Source: Aurantibacter crassamenti
Lineage (GTDB): Bacteria > Bacteroidota > Bacteroidia > Flavobacteriales > Flavobacteriaceae
Length of the DNA stretch: 64,000 nucleotides
Assembly (NCBI RefSeq): GCF_016811105.1
Contig: NZ_JAFBGM010000001.1
Span: 2,755,621-2,819,620, forward strand
Reading direction: 5' to 3'
The notes beneath the pieces were generated by a model. It was given only the letters and a program-made list of their open reading frames with translations, had not been told where the DNA came from and did no database searches. Below are positions 23,918 through 32,965 of the stretch, piece after piece (the first letter of the stretch is position 1; each line of letters starts with the position of its first letter). Both the position numbers and the translations under genes were made by a program.

Positions 23918-26773
23918 TTATCGTGGGTATACTGCTGACCCATCAGATAGTATTTTTGAGTTCAATGCTGCGATTCCCAAAACCTGAGAGCCAAAGAAGT
24001 TCAAATGTGGATTAGATTGGTAGTCCTTTTTAATTCTATTTTGAAGGCTTTGGCTATATCTTGCTAAATAGAACCATTCATGCAATCGACCCTTTGCACC
24101 ATCCCCTCCGCTTCCATCAACATTCAATTTTATATTGTCTGGTCCAGTCCAAACTACATCAATTGTACGCAATAATGCGTTTGCGTCACTTTTCTTCCAG
24201 TACATGCCGTTTTCATAAGCTAAAGTTATAAAGCTAACAATTGGTCCTGCATGTGAGGTGTCTTGAATATTTGAACCTTTTCGCACCCCCCAGGTTTGAT
24301 CCCATGCATAGGCAGACGCATCTTTCGGGTTATCATATAATTGATTCCGTAGATTTGAAGGTTCATCTACCATATTACCATAAGATATATTCTCAAATAC
24401 TTCTTTGTATTTACTTTTTCCAGTGATAATATATAATTCCATTCCAATTCGTGCCCAATGCGATGCCATGTGCGTTCGAGAACGATATATTTTTTTCAGA
24501 TTGGCATTGTAATATCTGTCCCAAATATTTTTTTCAGAAAAAGCTAATAGTTCTTTATATTGATTTTTATATTTCGAAGAATTCTTGATACTAGATGATT
24601 GATGAATTATTCGTAGTAATGTACTCACATGCCTCCAATAATAAGCATCCCATAAGTCATATTCATTTCCATCACTTGCAGGCCAACCCAAATATCCACC
24701 CCCAACAGATTTGGCATCATCAACTGTATTGTAAATCAATTCCAACGCGGTGTCCAAGTACTCATTATCACCTGTAGCCTGCCACATAGACGATAAACCA
24801 TCTATGTATAGCCCCAAGTAATAATACTCCTGATTTCTACCGCGACTATTGGACATAGAATATGCCTCAGAACGATCTTGAGACCATTGCGAATCAAATC
24901 TTTCCTTCCAATATCTGACATCAGCACTGGTAGAAGGTATTGCCACTTCTTCCTCTTCTACGGTAATTGTTATATAATCTGAATCTACCAAACCTTCAGC
25001 ATCTTCTACGGTCAACTTAACCTTAAATGTACCAGGTTGATTAAAAGTTAAAGTCGGGTTTTCATCAGTTGCGGTCCCATTACCATCGAAATCCCAAGTG
25101 TAATTTGTAATCTTTTTATCATCAGTTGATTTTTTAGAAGAAAATTCAACGACTAAAGGCACTTCACCTTTTGTTTTATTAGCTGCAGCATCTGCACTAG
25201 GTTTTTCGTTTGCTGGTTCGTCAACCTCAATCGTAATTAGTACTTGATCACTTAAACCATCTTCATCAGTAACAGTAAATTCGACAATGTATTTGCCAGC
25301 CTTGTCAAAAGTGTGTGTCGGATTTATTGAAGAAGATTTTCCGTCTTTAAAGTCCCATGAATAACTTTTAATCTCCGTATCATCACTAGAATCCTTGCCG
25401 CTAAACCTAACCTTTAAGGGAGCTTCACCACTTGTCTTGTCAGCAGTCGCTTTAGCAATAGGAGCATCATTTTTTGATTCTTTGACCTCAATTGTAATGG
25501 ATTCTTGATCACTCAATCCTTCTTCATCGGTAACCGTAAATTCAACAATATAGGTGCCAGCTTTCTCAAAAGTATGTGTTGGACTTATTGAGGTAGATTT
25601 TCCATCTTTGAAATCCCATAAATAGCTTTTGATTTCTAAATCATCGGTAGAACTTTTCCCATTAAATTTAACCTTTAAGGGAGCTTCTCCACTAGTCTTA
25701 TCAGCTGTGGCTTTTGCAACAGGCGCTACATTTTTATGCTCACCAACAACAATGGTAAGCGTGGTACTATTTGTTCTATTTTCTTCATCAGTGACCGATA
25801 GCTCCACTTTATAAATACCCACCTCATTAAAAGTATGCGTAGGATTTTGAGAATCTGTAGTTGTACCATCTTTGAAATCCCAATTATATGTTTTAATCAA
25901 TACATCATCAGCACTTGACTCATTACTAGTAAATACTACTTTTAATGGAGCATCACCTTTGATTTTATCAGCTGTAACTTCTATATTTAATTCATTTACA
26001 ACCACTTCATCTTTGTCATCTTCTTCAGAAACAATACTTTCAGCAGACATATAATCTTCAATTGCCCCAGCATCTACCGCAGTTTCATACGTAATAACTA
26101 AGATAGGTGCTTGTGCCGTAGGATTTTCCTTCGATGCTATTGCTAAATCGTTACCTTCTAATTGTTCTAATATTATGGTTGTATTTTCAGCAGACATTAA
26201 AGAGGCGTCTAATTCCACCGTCTCTGTTTGTCCAATTTCATAAGTTTTATCAATGGATCCTAATTCCAACTGAGTTTCTGGGGCAGTTGTTGCATTAATT
26301 TCATCTTCATGCCATTTTAAAACAGCCCCTTTATGAATTTTTATTTCACCATCACCACCATCTTTAAATATCGTAAATTGAAATTCAGTATTGATGATTT
26401 CACCACCAATACTATCTATAGCGCTCAAATCATATAAAAGGTAACTCGTACGTTTATCTGTTTGTAGGCGTATAACATCATGGTTAACACCATCGCCATC
26501 ATTTAAATACGCGTCTTGAATTGGGAAGAATTTTGTGGTGCGACTTTCTAATAGTACTTCAGCTTCTAACTCAATTTCAGGTGAAACCTCTATTTCTTCA
26601 TCTATTATTTCAGTTTCATTTTGTGAATCACGGTCTTCAATAGATTGAATATCATCATTTAAGATACTATTTTTTAGTAAATCACTATCCTTACTACAGG
26701 ATAGAACTAATAGTATTGAAATAATAGTAAAACATAAAAATTGTACTTGTGGTCGTGTGGGATAAAAACTCAT
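23918..26773 (-). CDS. Surface lipoprotein: DNRLRE-like, four PKD domains and an uncharacterised C-terminal domain
   Basis: A 951-residue lipoprotein with a signal peptide ending in LLVLSC (lipidated Cys26); CSKDSD right after the cysteine is typical of outer-membrane lipoproteins shown on the Bacteroidota surface. Residues about 78-235 look like a DNRLRE-type beta domain (RTTKFFPIQDAYLNDGDG onwards), about 262-605 are four PKD domains (each with YxWDFKDG-like cores), and 614-951 form an alpha-helical domain shared with the next lipoprotein. Conserved blocks of that domain are YRSRTHMASHWARIGMELY, QDTSHAG and GAKGRLHEWFYLAR; helix spacing and invariant His, Trp and Arg residues suggest an (alpha/alpha) toroid as in polysaccharide lyases and hydrolases, but I do not recognise a named family. 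Role in trimming or binding the polymer is inference. Confidence 0.75.
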   Translation of the reverse strand: MSFYPTRPQVQFLCFTIISILLVLSCSKDSDLLKNSILNDDIQSIEDRDSQNETEIIDEEIEVSPEIELEAEVLLESRTTKFFPIQDAYLNDGDGVNHDVIRLQTDKRTSYLLYDLSAIDSIGGEIINTEFQFTIFKDGGDGEIKIHKGAVLKWHEDEINATTAPETQLELGSIDKTYEIGQTETVELDASLMSAENTTIILEQLEGNDLAIASKENPTAQAPILVITYETAVDAGAIEDYMSAESIVSEEDDKDEVVVNELNIEVTADKIKGDAPLKVVFTSNESSADDVLIKTYNWDFKDGTTTDSQNPTHTFNEVGIYKVELSVTDEENRTNSTTLTIVVGEHKNVAPVAKATADKTSGEAPLKVKFNGKSSTDDLEIKSYLWDFKDGKSTSISPTHTFEKAGTYIVEFTVTDEEGLSDQESITIEVKESKNDAPIAKATADKTSGEAPLKVRFSGKDSSDDTEIKSYSWDFKDGKSSSINPTHTFDKAGKYIVEFTVTDEDGLSDQVLITIEVDEPANEKPSADAAANKTKGEVPLVVEFSSKKSTDDKKITNYTWDFDGNGTATDENPTLTFNQPGTFKVKLTVEDAEGLVDSDYITITVEEEEVAIPSTSADVRYWKERFDSQWSQDRSEAYSMSNSRGRNQEYYYLGLYIDGLSSMWQATGDNEYLDTALELIYNTVDDAKSVGGGYLGWPASDGNEYDLWDAYYWRHVSTLLRIIHQSSSIKNSSKYKNQYKELLAFSEKNIWDRYYNANLKKIYRSRTHMASHWARIGMELYIITGKSKYKEVFENISYGNMVDEPSNLRNQLYDNPKDASAYAWDQTWGVRKGSNIQDTSHAGPIVSFITLAYENGMYWKKSDANALLRTIDVVWTGPDNIKLNVDGSGGDGAKGRLHEWFYLARYSQSLQNRIKKDYQSNPHLNFFGSQVLGIAALNSKILSDGSAVYPR

Positions 26774-27229
26774 TTAGTAACTAAAAATATTCGAATTAAA
26801 GATTTTGCAATTATACGCAAGCAATATTACTTTTCGATGAATAACCTATTATTTTCGATGAAATGCACATAATTGATGTCTTTAACGATTTTACCTAATT
26901 TATATTGTATTTCAAAATATAGTAATATACTTGAATACAATAGTAATTGGATGTTTGTAGGTTAGTTAATTAACACTTTTTAAGAAAATAATCGATGAAA
27001 TACATAATTTGTTTTTCATATTAATATAAAATCTTGGCGATTATTATAAAATGAAATTATTGCAATTTTGAATTTCTTTTGCAAGAAAGTAGTTTGCAAT
27101 AGAAGTATAAATTTAAAAACAAGCTTTTAAGTATTAAGTATAGAGACTTGTTTTATAATTATGTACATGAAGTAATATTGTGTAATGTGAAAAATTATCT
27201 CAAATTATATCCTTATAGTGAATAGATAA
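26774..27229. other. Gene-free AT-rich spacer between the twin lipoprotein genes
   Basis: About 456 bases, very AT-rich, with no open frame of note. It must contain the promoter of the 951-residue lipoprotein gene unless that gene is read through from the one upstream; no full TAnnTTTG match was found. A weak inverted repeat (AATTATCT at 27193-27200 with AGATAATT at 27224-27231) overlaps the end of the upstream gene and could be a poor terminator. Confidence 0.4.
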
Positions 27230-28660
27230 TTATTTTTCAGGGTAAACAGGAGATCCGTCAGATAGAATCTTAGCATTTAATGCAGCAATACCAAGTACCT
27301 GTGTGCCGAAATAATTAAGATGACTTCCAATATATTCTTTTTTAATACGATCTTGTAATTTTTGATCGAATCGTCCTAAATAGAACCATTCATGAAGTCT
27401 TCCTTTTGCTCCGTAGCCCCCACTACCATCAATATTTAGCTTGATATTTTTTGAATTTGTTTTCGACCAAACAATGTCTAAAATTGGAATTAGTCCATTA
27501 ATATCACTTTTGGTCCAATACATATTTTGATCATAAGCAAGTACCCATAAACTTATTAAAGTACCTGCATGGGAAGTATCCTGTATTTCAGATCCATCTA
27601 TAGATCCCCAGTGCGAATCCCAAGCATAGGCTTTTGGATTTTTAGGATTTGGGTAGAATTGATTTTGTAAATTTGATTCTCTACCTGGCATTTCACCAAA
27701 AGAAATATTATCAAAAACTTCTTTGTATTTTTTTTCACCTGTTACTATATAAAGTTCCATACCTATTCGCGCCCAATGTGATGCCATATGCGTGCGTGAT
27801 CGGTAAATGGAACCTAATCCATAAGAGAAATACCTGTCCCAAATATTATTTTCCGAAAAGGCTAAAAGATTTTCAAACTCTTCTTGGTATCCTGTTGATC
27901 TAAGATTTGGGGATTGATGCATTATACGTACCAAAGTTGCCACGGTACGCCAATAATATGAATCCCATAAAGTATACTCAGTTCCATTTTTAGCGGGCCA
28001 TCCCTTATATCCATTACCAACGCTTTTAGCATCCTTTATGGTATTATTGATTAAACCTAAAGCTTGATCTAAATAAACATTATCACCTGTAGCTTGCCAC
28101 ATTGTGGATAAGCCATCAATAAAATACGCAAGAAAATAATATTCTTGTTCTTTGTTTGCACTTTTTGATCTGGAAGATGCATTATCATAATCCGAATCAG
28201 CCCATTTAATGTCAAATAATCTTTTCCAGTATTTTACTTCATCATTAATCTTAGTTACATCAACTTTAGTATTCACCGTTGAACCAGATTCATTTTCTTG
28301 TGTAGTATATGTAAAGTTATCTGTTGTTTCCTCTTCGTTAACTGATGCATCAGGTATGTAGGTTAATGTTTTGTCTTCATTTATTAATACCGTCCCATTT
28401 TCTGGTTGCGTAGTGTTAATAATTTTTATGTCATTGTAATTTGAAATACTATCATTCAAAAGAACATCTAAGACAATGGCGTCGTTGCCATTGATAATAA
28501 AATTATCTGCAATAAAAATATTACTGACTAATCGAGATTCTGTATGATCAGCAATAACATACTCTGAAAGTAAATCACTATCCTTACTACACGAAATGAA
28601 GGAGATAATTAAGGCAAAGAAAAGCATGTATTGATAGTTTTTTACACAAAGATATGTCAT
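27230..28660 (-). CDS. Surface lipoprotein: cadherin-like domain plus the same uncharacterised C-terminal domain
   Basis: A 476-residue lipoprotein from the ATG at 28660; the longest frame begins at a TTG 12 codons earlier and is less likely. The signal peptide ends FALIISFISC (Cys24), followed by SKDSDLL exactly as in the larger paralogue. Residues about 53-140 form one cadherin/Ig-like domain with DVLLNDS and a T-Y-I-P-D motif. Residues about 142-476 align along their whole length with the C-terminal domain of the 951-residue protein, including EYYFLAYFIDGLSTMWQATG, IYRSRTHMASHWARIGMELY, IQDTSHAG and GAKGRLHEWFYLGRF. Retention of clustered His, Arg, Trp and Glu residues suggests an enzyme; a surface uronic-acid-active lyase or hydrolase is the favoured guess. 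Confidence 0.75.
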   Translation of the reverse strand: MTYLCVKNYQYMLFFALIISFISCSKDSDLLSEYVIADHTESRLVSNIFIADNFIINGNDAIVLDVLLNDSISNYNDIKIINTTQPENGTVLINEDKTLTYIPDASVNEEETTDNFTYTTQENESGSTVNTKVDVTKINDEVKYWKRLFDIKWADSDYDNASSRSKSANKEQEYYFLAYFIDGLSTMWQATGDNVYLDQALGLINNTIKDAKSVGNGYKGWPAKNGTEYTLWDSYYWRTVATLVRIMHQSPNLRSTGYQEEFENLLAFSENNIWDRYFSYGLGSIYRSRTHMASHWARIGMELYIVTGEKKYKEVFDNISFGEMPGRESNLQNQFYPNPKNPKAYAWDSHWGSIDGSEIQDTSHAGTLISLWVLAYDQNMYWTKSDINGLIPILDIVWSKTNSKNIKLNIDGSGGYGAKGRLHEWFYLGRFDQKLQDRIKKEYIGSHLNYFGTQVLGIAALNAKILSDGSPVYPEK

Positions 28661-29576
28661 AAGTAGGTTATTTTTAAAACTTGATTTGGGTTTCAAGTCT
28701 TATTTCTCAGTTTTATAGCGTTTAAAATGAAATGCACGTAATATGATACGACCTTATATAAATATTAGACGTTCAAATGCATTAATATTCGATAAACTAC
28801 ATCTTTTTTTAACATTTGTTTTGAATTAGAGATGTTTTCGATTTTATTGTTAACTGTTCATTAATAATAACTTAGAGGATTGAATAATGTTGTGAAAGTG
28901 CATATATACTAGACGAAATACCTTTTTTTCGATGTCTAGCTTCGATGTACTACAAATTGGATCGATTAATAGATTAAATGCAAAAATAAATGTAGATAAA
29001 CGATTATTTGTTATTTGTGCGGAGAGTAGATAGCTAATCTAGAGATTGACATTATAATAAATAGTATGGTAAAATCAGACCTCACATTATATTTTATGTG
29101 CTATAAATTAGGTGTAAAAGTAAAATTATTTTATTATCAGAAATAATAGTTAGTATTTGACATTTATGTGTAGAATTACCTAGACTTATTTAATTTTTTA
29201 GATTTATATTAAACCGTCAAGCACTAAACATTTTTTAGAATCGCAGAGTTAAACTTTAACCAATTAGCGATTTATGCTGAACATTACTAAATGCACTTTT
29301 TATTAACAGTATAACTAATTGTATATTGAGATTAAAATTTATATAAAATGATTAAGGGTAATGCTTATTTTTAGACGATTGACACTTGTGCATAATAATC
29401 AATATTATGGTAGATTATATATATTGCGAACTATTTGTGTAGTCGAATAAATTAAAAGGGTTCTTATGTTAGCTAACATAAGAACCCTTTTAATTAGTAC
29501 TTTAATCGATTTTTGTGGATTTACCACATGAATCAAAATTTCGATGACATTTTTTCTCACCTAAGAAGGTTGAATT
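28661..29576. other. Long gene-free region
   Basis: More than 900 bases without a supportable gene, the longest such stretch here. It contains the perfect 46-bp palindrome at 29450-29495. A CAAAAATA at 28981-28988 (minus-strand TATTTTTG, a -7 box match) has no partner element and lies over 300 bases from the lipoprotein start. The rest is AT-rich sequence in which I see nothing recognisable. Confidence 0.45.
29450..29495. terminator. Perfect 46-bp palindrome, probable bidirectional terminator
   Basis: Each arm is 23 bases, centred on AGCT; the arm core is AAAAGGGTTCTTATGTTAG. As RNA it folds into a nearly loop-free hairpin of about 21 pairs, flanked by A-rich sequence on one side and U-rich on the other in both orientations. 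It sits 80 bases beyond the stop of the tviB-like gene, so it most likely ends the leftward nucleotide-sugar operon. A perfect match this long is unusual for a plain terminator; a protein-binding site is an alternative. Confidence 0.7.
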
Positions 29577-30857
29577 TTATAACCTTCCTTCAACTTTACA
29601 CTTTAGAATACCTTTTACATCATACAAGACACCATTTTCGTTTAACAGTGATCTCAAGTCTAGTTCTAAGTATTCTTTATGAGCAACCGTTAGTACAACC
29701 GCATCATATAAATCGTTAGGTAAATTTTTTGTGGTATCTAAGTTATACTCATGTTTCACTTCGTTTGGTGAAGCCCATGGGTCAAATATGGTTACATCTG
29801 CTCCATAACTATTTAGATTTCGAATTACATCAACTGCCTTAGTATTTCTAACATCGGGGCAATTTTCTTTAAAAGTAATACCAAGTACTAAAATTTTAGA
29901 ACCTTTAATTTTAATTTCTTTTTGCACCATTAACTTCACAATTTCAGCTGAAACATATTTCCCCATTCCATCATTCATTCTTCTACCAGCCAGAATAATT
30001 TCAGGATGATACCCATACTCTTGTGCTTTTTGCGCTAAGTAGTATGGATCAACGCCAATACAGTGCCCACCAACTAGTCCTGGTTTAAAAGGTAGAAAAT
30101 TCCATTTGGTACCTGCTGCTTCCAAAACTTCATGGGTGTCAACACCCATCAAATTAAATATTTTAGCTAACTCATTAACAAAAGCGATATTGATATCCCT
30201 TTGCGAGTTTTCTATTACTTTAGCAGCTTCGGCAACTTTAATTGAAGGAGCGAGGTGCGTCCCAGCGGTTATCACAGATGCATACAAAGCATCCACTTTC
30301 TTGCCAATTTCTGGTGTAGAACCAGAGGTGACTTTTAAAATTTTCTCAACTGTATGCTCTTTATCGCCTGGGTTAATTCGTTCAGGTGAGTAGCCCACAA
30401 AGAAATCTTTATTAAACTTTAGACCACTTACTTTTTCAAGTACGGGTACACATTCATCTTCGGTAACACCAGGATATACAGTTGATTCATAAATAACAAT
30501 ATCGCCTTTCTTTAGAACTTGGCCTACCGTTTCACTAGACTTATACAAGGGTGTTAAAATAGGTCTATTGGTATTGTCAACAGGCGTAGGTACCGTAACT
30601 ATATAATAATTGCAATCAGCGATGTTTTCGATATTATCGGTGCAAAAAAGCCCTGTATTCATACTTGGTGCACTTTGAAGTACGTTTTGTAATACTTCAT
30701 CTGAAACCTCAAGAGTACTATCTGTACCCGATTGTAGTTCTTGAATTCTACTTTTATTGATATCAAAACCAACGACTGAAAATTTGGTCGCGAATAAACG
30801 TGCTAGCGGTAGTCCAACGTATCCAAGGCCAATAACTGCTATTTTTGGGGTGCTCAT
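29577..30857 (-). CDS. tviB: UDP-N-acetyl-hexosamine 6-dehydrogenase, TviB/WbpO-like
   Basis: A 426-residue nucleotide-sugar dehydrogenase with all three UDPG_MGDP_dh parts. IAVIGLGYVGLPLARLFA binds NAD; YSPERINPGDKEHTV and the catalytic Cys266 in LVGGHCIGVDPYYLAQKA mark the central domain; TFKENCPDVRNTKAVDVIRN is a TviB/WbpO-type C-terminal signature. TviB and its relatives oxidise UDP-GlcNAc or UDP-GalNAc at C6 to the uronic acid. Together with the adjacent TviC-like epimerase (seven bases upstream) this gives UDP-GalNAcA, or UDP-GlcNAcA. It is the last gene of the leftward nucleotide-sugar operon, before the palindromic terminator. Confidence 0.9.
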   Translation of the reverse strand: MSTPKIAVIGLGYVGLPLARLFATKFSVVGFDINKSRIQELQSGTDSTLEVSDEVLQNVLQSAPSMNTGLFCTDNIENIADCNYYIVTVPTPVDNTNRPILTPLYKSSETVGQVLKKGDIVIYESTVYPGVTEDECVPVLEKVSGLKFNKDFFVGYSPERINPGDKEHTVEKILKVTSGSTPEIGKKVDALYASVITAGTHLAPSIKVAEAAKVIENSQRDINIAFVNELAKIFNLMGVDTHEVLEAAGTKWNFLPFKPGLVGGHCIGVDPYYLAQKAQEYGYHPEIILAGRRMNDGMGKYVSAEIVKLMVQKEIKIKGSKILVLGITFKENCPDVRNTKAVDVIRNLNSYGADVTIFDPWASPNEVKHEYNLDTTKNLPNDLYDAVVLTVAHKEYLELDLRSLLNENGVLYDVKGILKCKVEGRL

Positions 30858-30864
30858 GTCAATT

Positions 30865-31863
30865 TTATTTTAAATTATTCCAATACCATTTCACGGCTTC
30901 TTTTAGGCCTTTTTTGATGTCAAACTTGGGCTGATAGCCCAACAAGTTTTTTGCTTTTTCTATTGATGCTAACGAATGTGGTACATCACCTTGCCTTTCG
31001 GGGCCATAAATGGTTTCAATCGCCCCAATTTTAGGGTCAAACTCTGATAAATACACTTTTAATAAATCAACTAATTCTCTTAAATCTGTTCGTTCACCGT
31101 AGGCCACATTGTAAATAGCACTAATCGCATTTTTGTTTTCTGTTAGTAATGCCCGAATATTCATCTGAATAACATTATCAATATAGGTGAAATCTCTTGA
31201 GAAAGACCCATCGCCATTAATGGTTGGGGATTCATGTTGCATTAGTTGAATTACAAATTTTGGAATTACAGCAGCATACGCTCCATTTGGATCTTGTCTT
31301 CTGCCAAATACATTAAAGTAACGTAATCCTATAGTTTCAAGGCCATAAGTTTTAGAGAATATATCAGCATATAATTCATTTACATATTTTGTTATTGCAT
31401 AGGGCGACAGCGGTTTGCCAATTACTTCCTCTACTTTCGGCATTGATTTTGAATCACCATACGTAGATGAACTAGCTGCATAAACAAAACGTTTTACCTT
31501 AGCATCTCTTGCCGCTACTAGCATATTTAAAAATCCTGATACATTAACATCATTACTGGTAATTGGGTCATTTATTGATCGCGGCACTGACCCTAATGCT
31601 GCTTGGTGAAGTACATAATCTACACCCTCACATGCCTCATGACATGCTTGAAGTTCTCGTATATCATTTTCAATTAAAGTGTAATTTGAATTGGATAAAT
31701 AGGGTTCAACATTCTCTCTTTTTCCAGTTGCAAAATTATCTAAACAAACCACTTTGTTACCATTTTGAAGTAGCGCCTCAGTAATGTTTGATCCAATAAA
31801 GCCCGCACCACCGGTTACAAGTACTTTATAATTAGAATCGAAATTCAAGTTTTTTAAATCCAT
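30865..31863 (-). CDS. tviC: UDP-GlcNAc/GlcNAcA 4-epimerase, TviC/WbpP-like
   Basis: A 332-residue extended SDR epimerase. KVLVTGGAGFIGSNITEALL holds the NAD-binding GxxGxxG; Ser133 in AASSSTYGDS and Tyr155/Lys159 in SPYAITKYVNELYAD are the catalytic set. LGSVPRSINDP and RYFNVFGRRQDPNGAYAAVI are signatures of the TviC/WbpP group, which acts on N-acetylated UDP-hexosamines or their uronic acids rather than UDP-galactose. Paired with the TviB-like dehydrogenase it should provide UDP-GalNAcA as in Vi-antigen synthesis. It follows the GlcA 4-epimerase after an 85-base gap. Confidence 0.9.
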   Translation of the reverse strand: MDLKNLNFDSNYKVLVTGGAGFIGSNITEALLQNGNKVVCLDNFATGKRENVEPYLSNSNYTLIENDIRELQACHEACEGVDYVLHQAALGSVPRSINDPITSNDVNVSGFLNMLVAARDAKVKRFVYAASSSTYGDSKSMPKVEEVIGKPLSPYAITKYVNELYADIFSKTYGLETIGLRYFNVFGRRQDPNGAYAAVIPKFVIQLMQHESPTINGDGSFSRDFTYIDNVIQMNIRALLTENKNAISAIYNVAYGERTDLRELVDLLKVYLSEFDPKIGAIETIYGPERQGDVPHSLASIEKAKNLLGYQPKFDIKKGLKEAVKWYWNNLK

Positions 31864-31948
31864 GTTAATTTTGAAAATTTATAAGAGAAATCGTTAGTTA
31901 TTTAAAGATTTTTATCTTTTGAAGCTATAATGCGTGATTTTTTGAAAA

Positions 31949-32965
31949 CTATACTTTATAGTAATTTTTATACCATCTAACAAATTCTCCAACACCATCT
32001 TTAATGGCCGTATTAGGTTGATAGTCATAATCACGAATTAGACTGTCAACATCAGCCCAGGTGCGTTTCACATCACCGGGTTGCATAGGCAACATTTCTT
32101 TTTCGGCCGTTTTGCCCGTTTCTACTTCAATTGCTTCAATGAAGTCAGCAAGCTTAACAGAATTATTATTACCAATATTATATACTTTATATAAATCTCG
32201 ATTCTTTGTTGATTTTGTCAGCACTCGCACAACTCCTTCAACTATGTCATCTACGTATGTGAAGTCACGCTCCATTTCGCCATGATTAAATACTTTTATA
32301 GGTCTTTCATTTAATATAGCATCAGTAAAAAGAAAAAGAGCCATATCTGGCCGGCCCCATGGCCCATATACCGTAAAAAAGCGAAGGCCAGTGGTTGGCA
32401 TACCAAATAAATGGCTATAGGTATGTGCCATTAATTCATTACTCTTTTTGCTGGCGGCATAAATACTAATAGGGTTGTCAACACTATCTTCGGTTGAAAA
32501 AGGCACTTTCTCATTCAAGCCGTATACACTAGAACTACTTGCGTAAACCAAATGTTCAACTTTATTATGTCGACAACATTCTAATAAATTCAAAAAGCCA
32601 ACTATATTACTATCGATATAACTTTCTGGGTTTTCAAGACTATAACGTACACCAGCTTGAGCAGCAAGATTGCAAACAGCAATAATGTTCTCGTCTTTAA
32701 ATAGTTTTGGTAATTCAGCTCTATCTTCCAATCGCATTCGAACAAAAGAAAATTTAGCACCATGAATTGAACTAGAAGTTTTAATGTTCCATTGAGAGGC
32801 GTCATTTTTAGAAATACCTAGTTCTTTTAACCGGTCATATTTTAAATTAACATCATAATAATCATTGATATTATCCAACCCTACTACTTCAATGTTCCTT
32901 TTTAAAAGGGCATTGCATAGGTGATGTCCAATAAAACCAGCTGCTCCGGTTACTAAAATTTTCAT
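31949..32965 (-). CDS. UDP-glucuronate 4-epimerase
   Basis: A 338-residue SDR epimerase of the UDP-GlcA 4-epimerase (LspL/Cap1J) group. [20 protein letters not shown] begins the protein; [20 protein letters not shown] is a strong signature of this group; SSSSVYG and Tyr169/Lys173 in [15 protein letters not shown] form the active site; [20 protein letters not shown] follows. It converts UDP-glucuronic to UDP-galacturonic acid. Its start overlaps the stop of the UDP-glucose dehydrogenase gene by four bases, so substrate-making and substrate-using enzymes are made together. Confidence 0.92.
   Translation of the reverse strand: MKILVTGAAGFIGHHLCNALLKRNIEVVGLDNINDYYDVNLKYDRLKELGISKNDASQWNIKTSSSIHGAKFSFVRMRLEDRAELPKLFKDENIIAVCNLAAQAGVRYSLENPESYIDSNIVGFLNLLECCRHNKVEHLVYASSSSVYGLNEKVPFSTEDSVDNPISIYAASKKSNELMAHTYSHLFGMPTTGLRFFTVYGPWGRPDMALFLFTDAILNERPIKVFNHGEMERDFTYVDDIVEGVVRVLTKSTKNRDLYKVYNIGNNNSVKLADFIEAIEVETGKTAEKEMLPMQPGDVKRTWADVDSLIRDYDYQPNTAIKDGVGEFVRWYKNYYKV

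Noticed and set aside
28661..28696. N-terminal extension of the smaller lipoprotein from TTG
   Set aside because: It would put 12 polar residues before an already normal lipoprotein signal peptide that starts with ATG at 28660.
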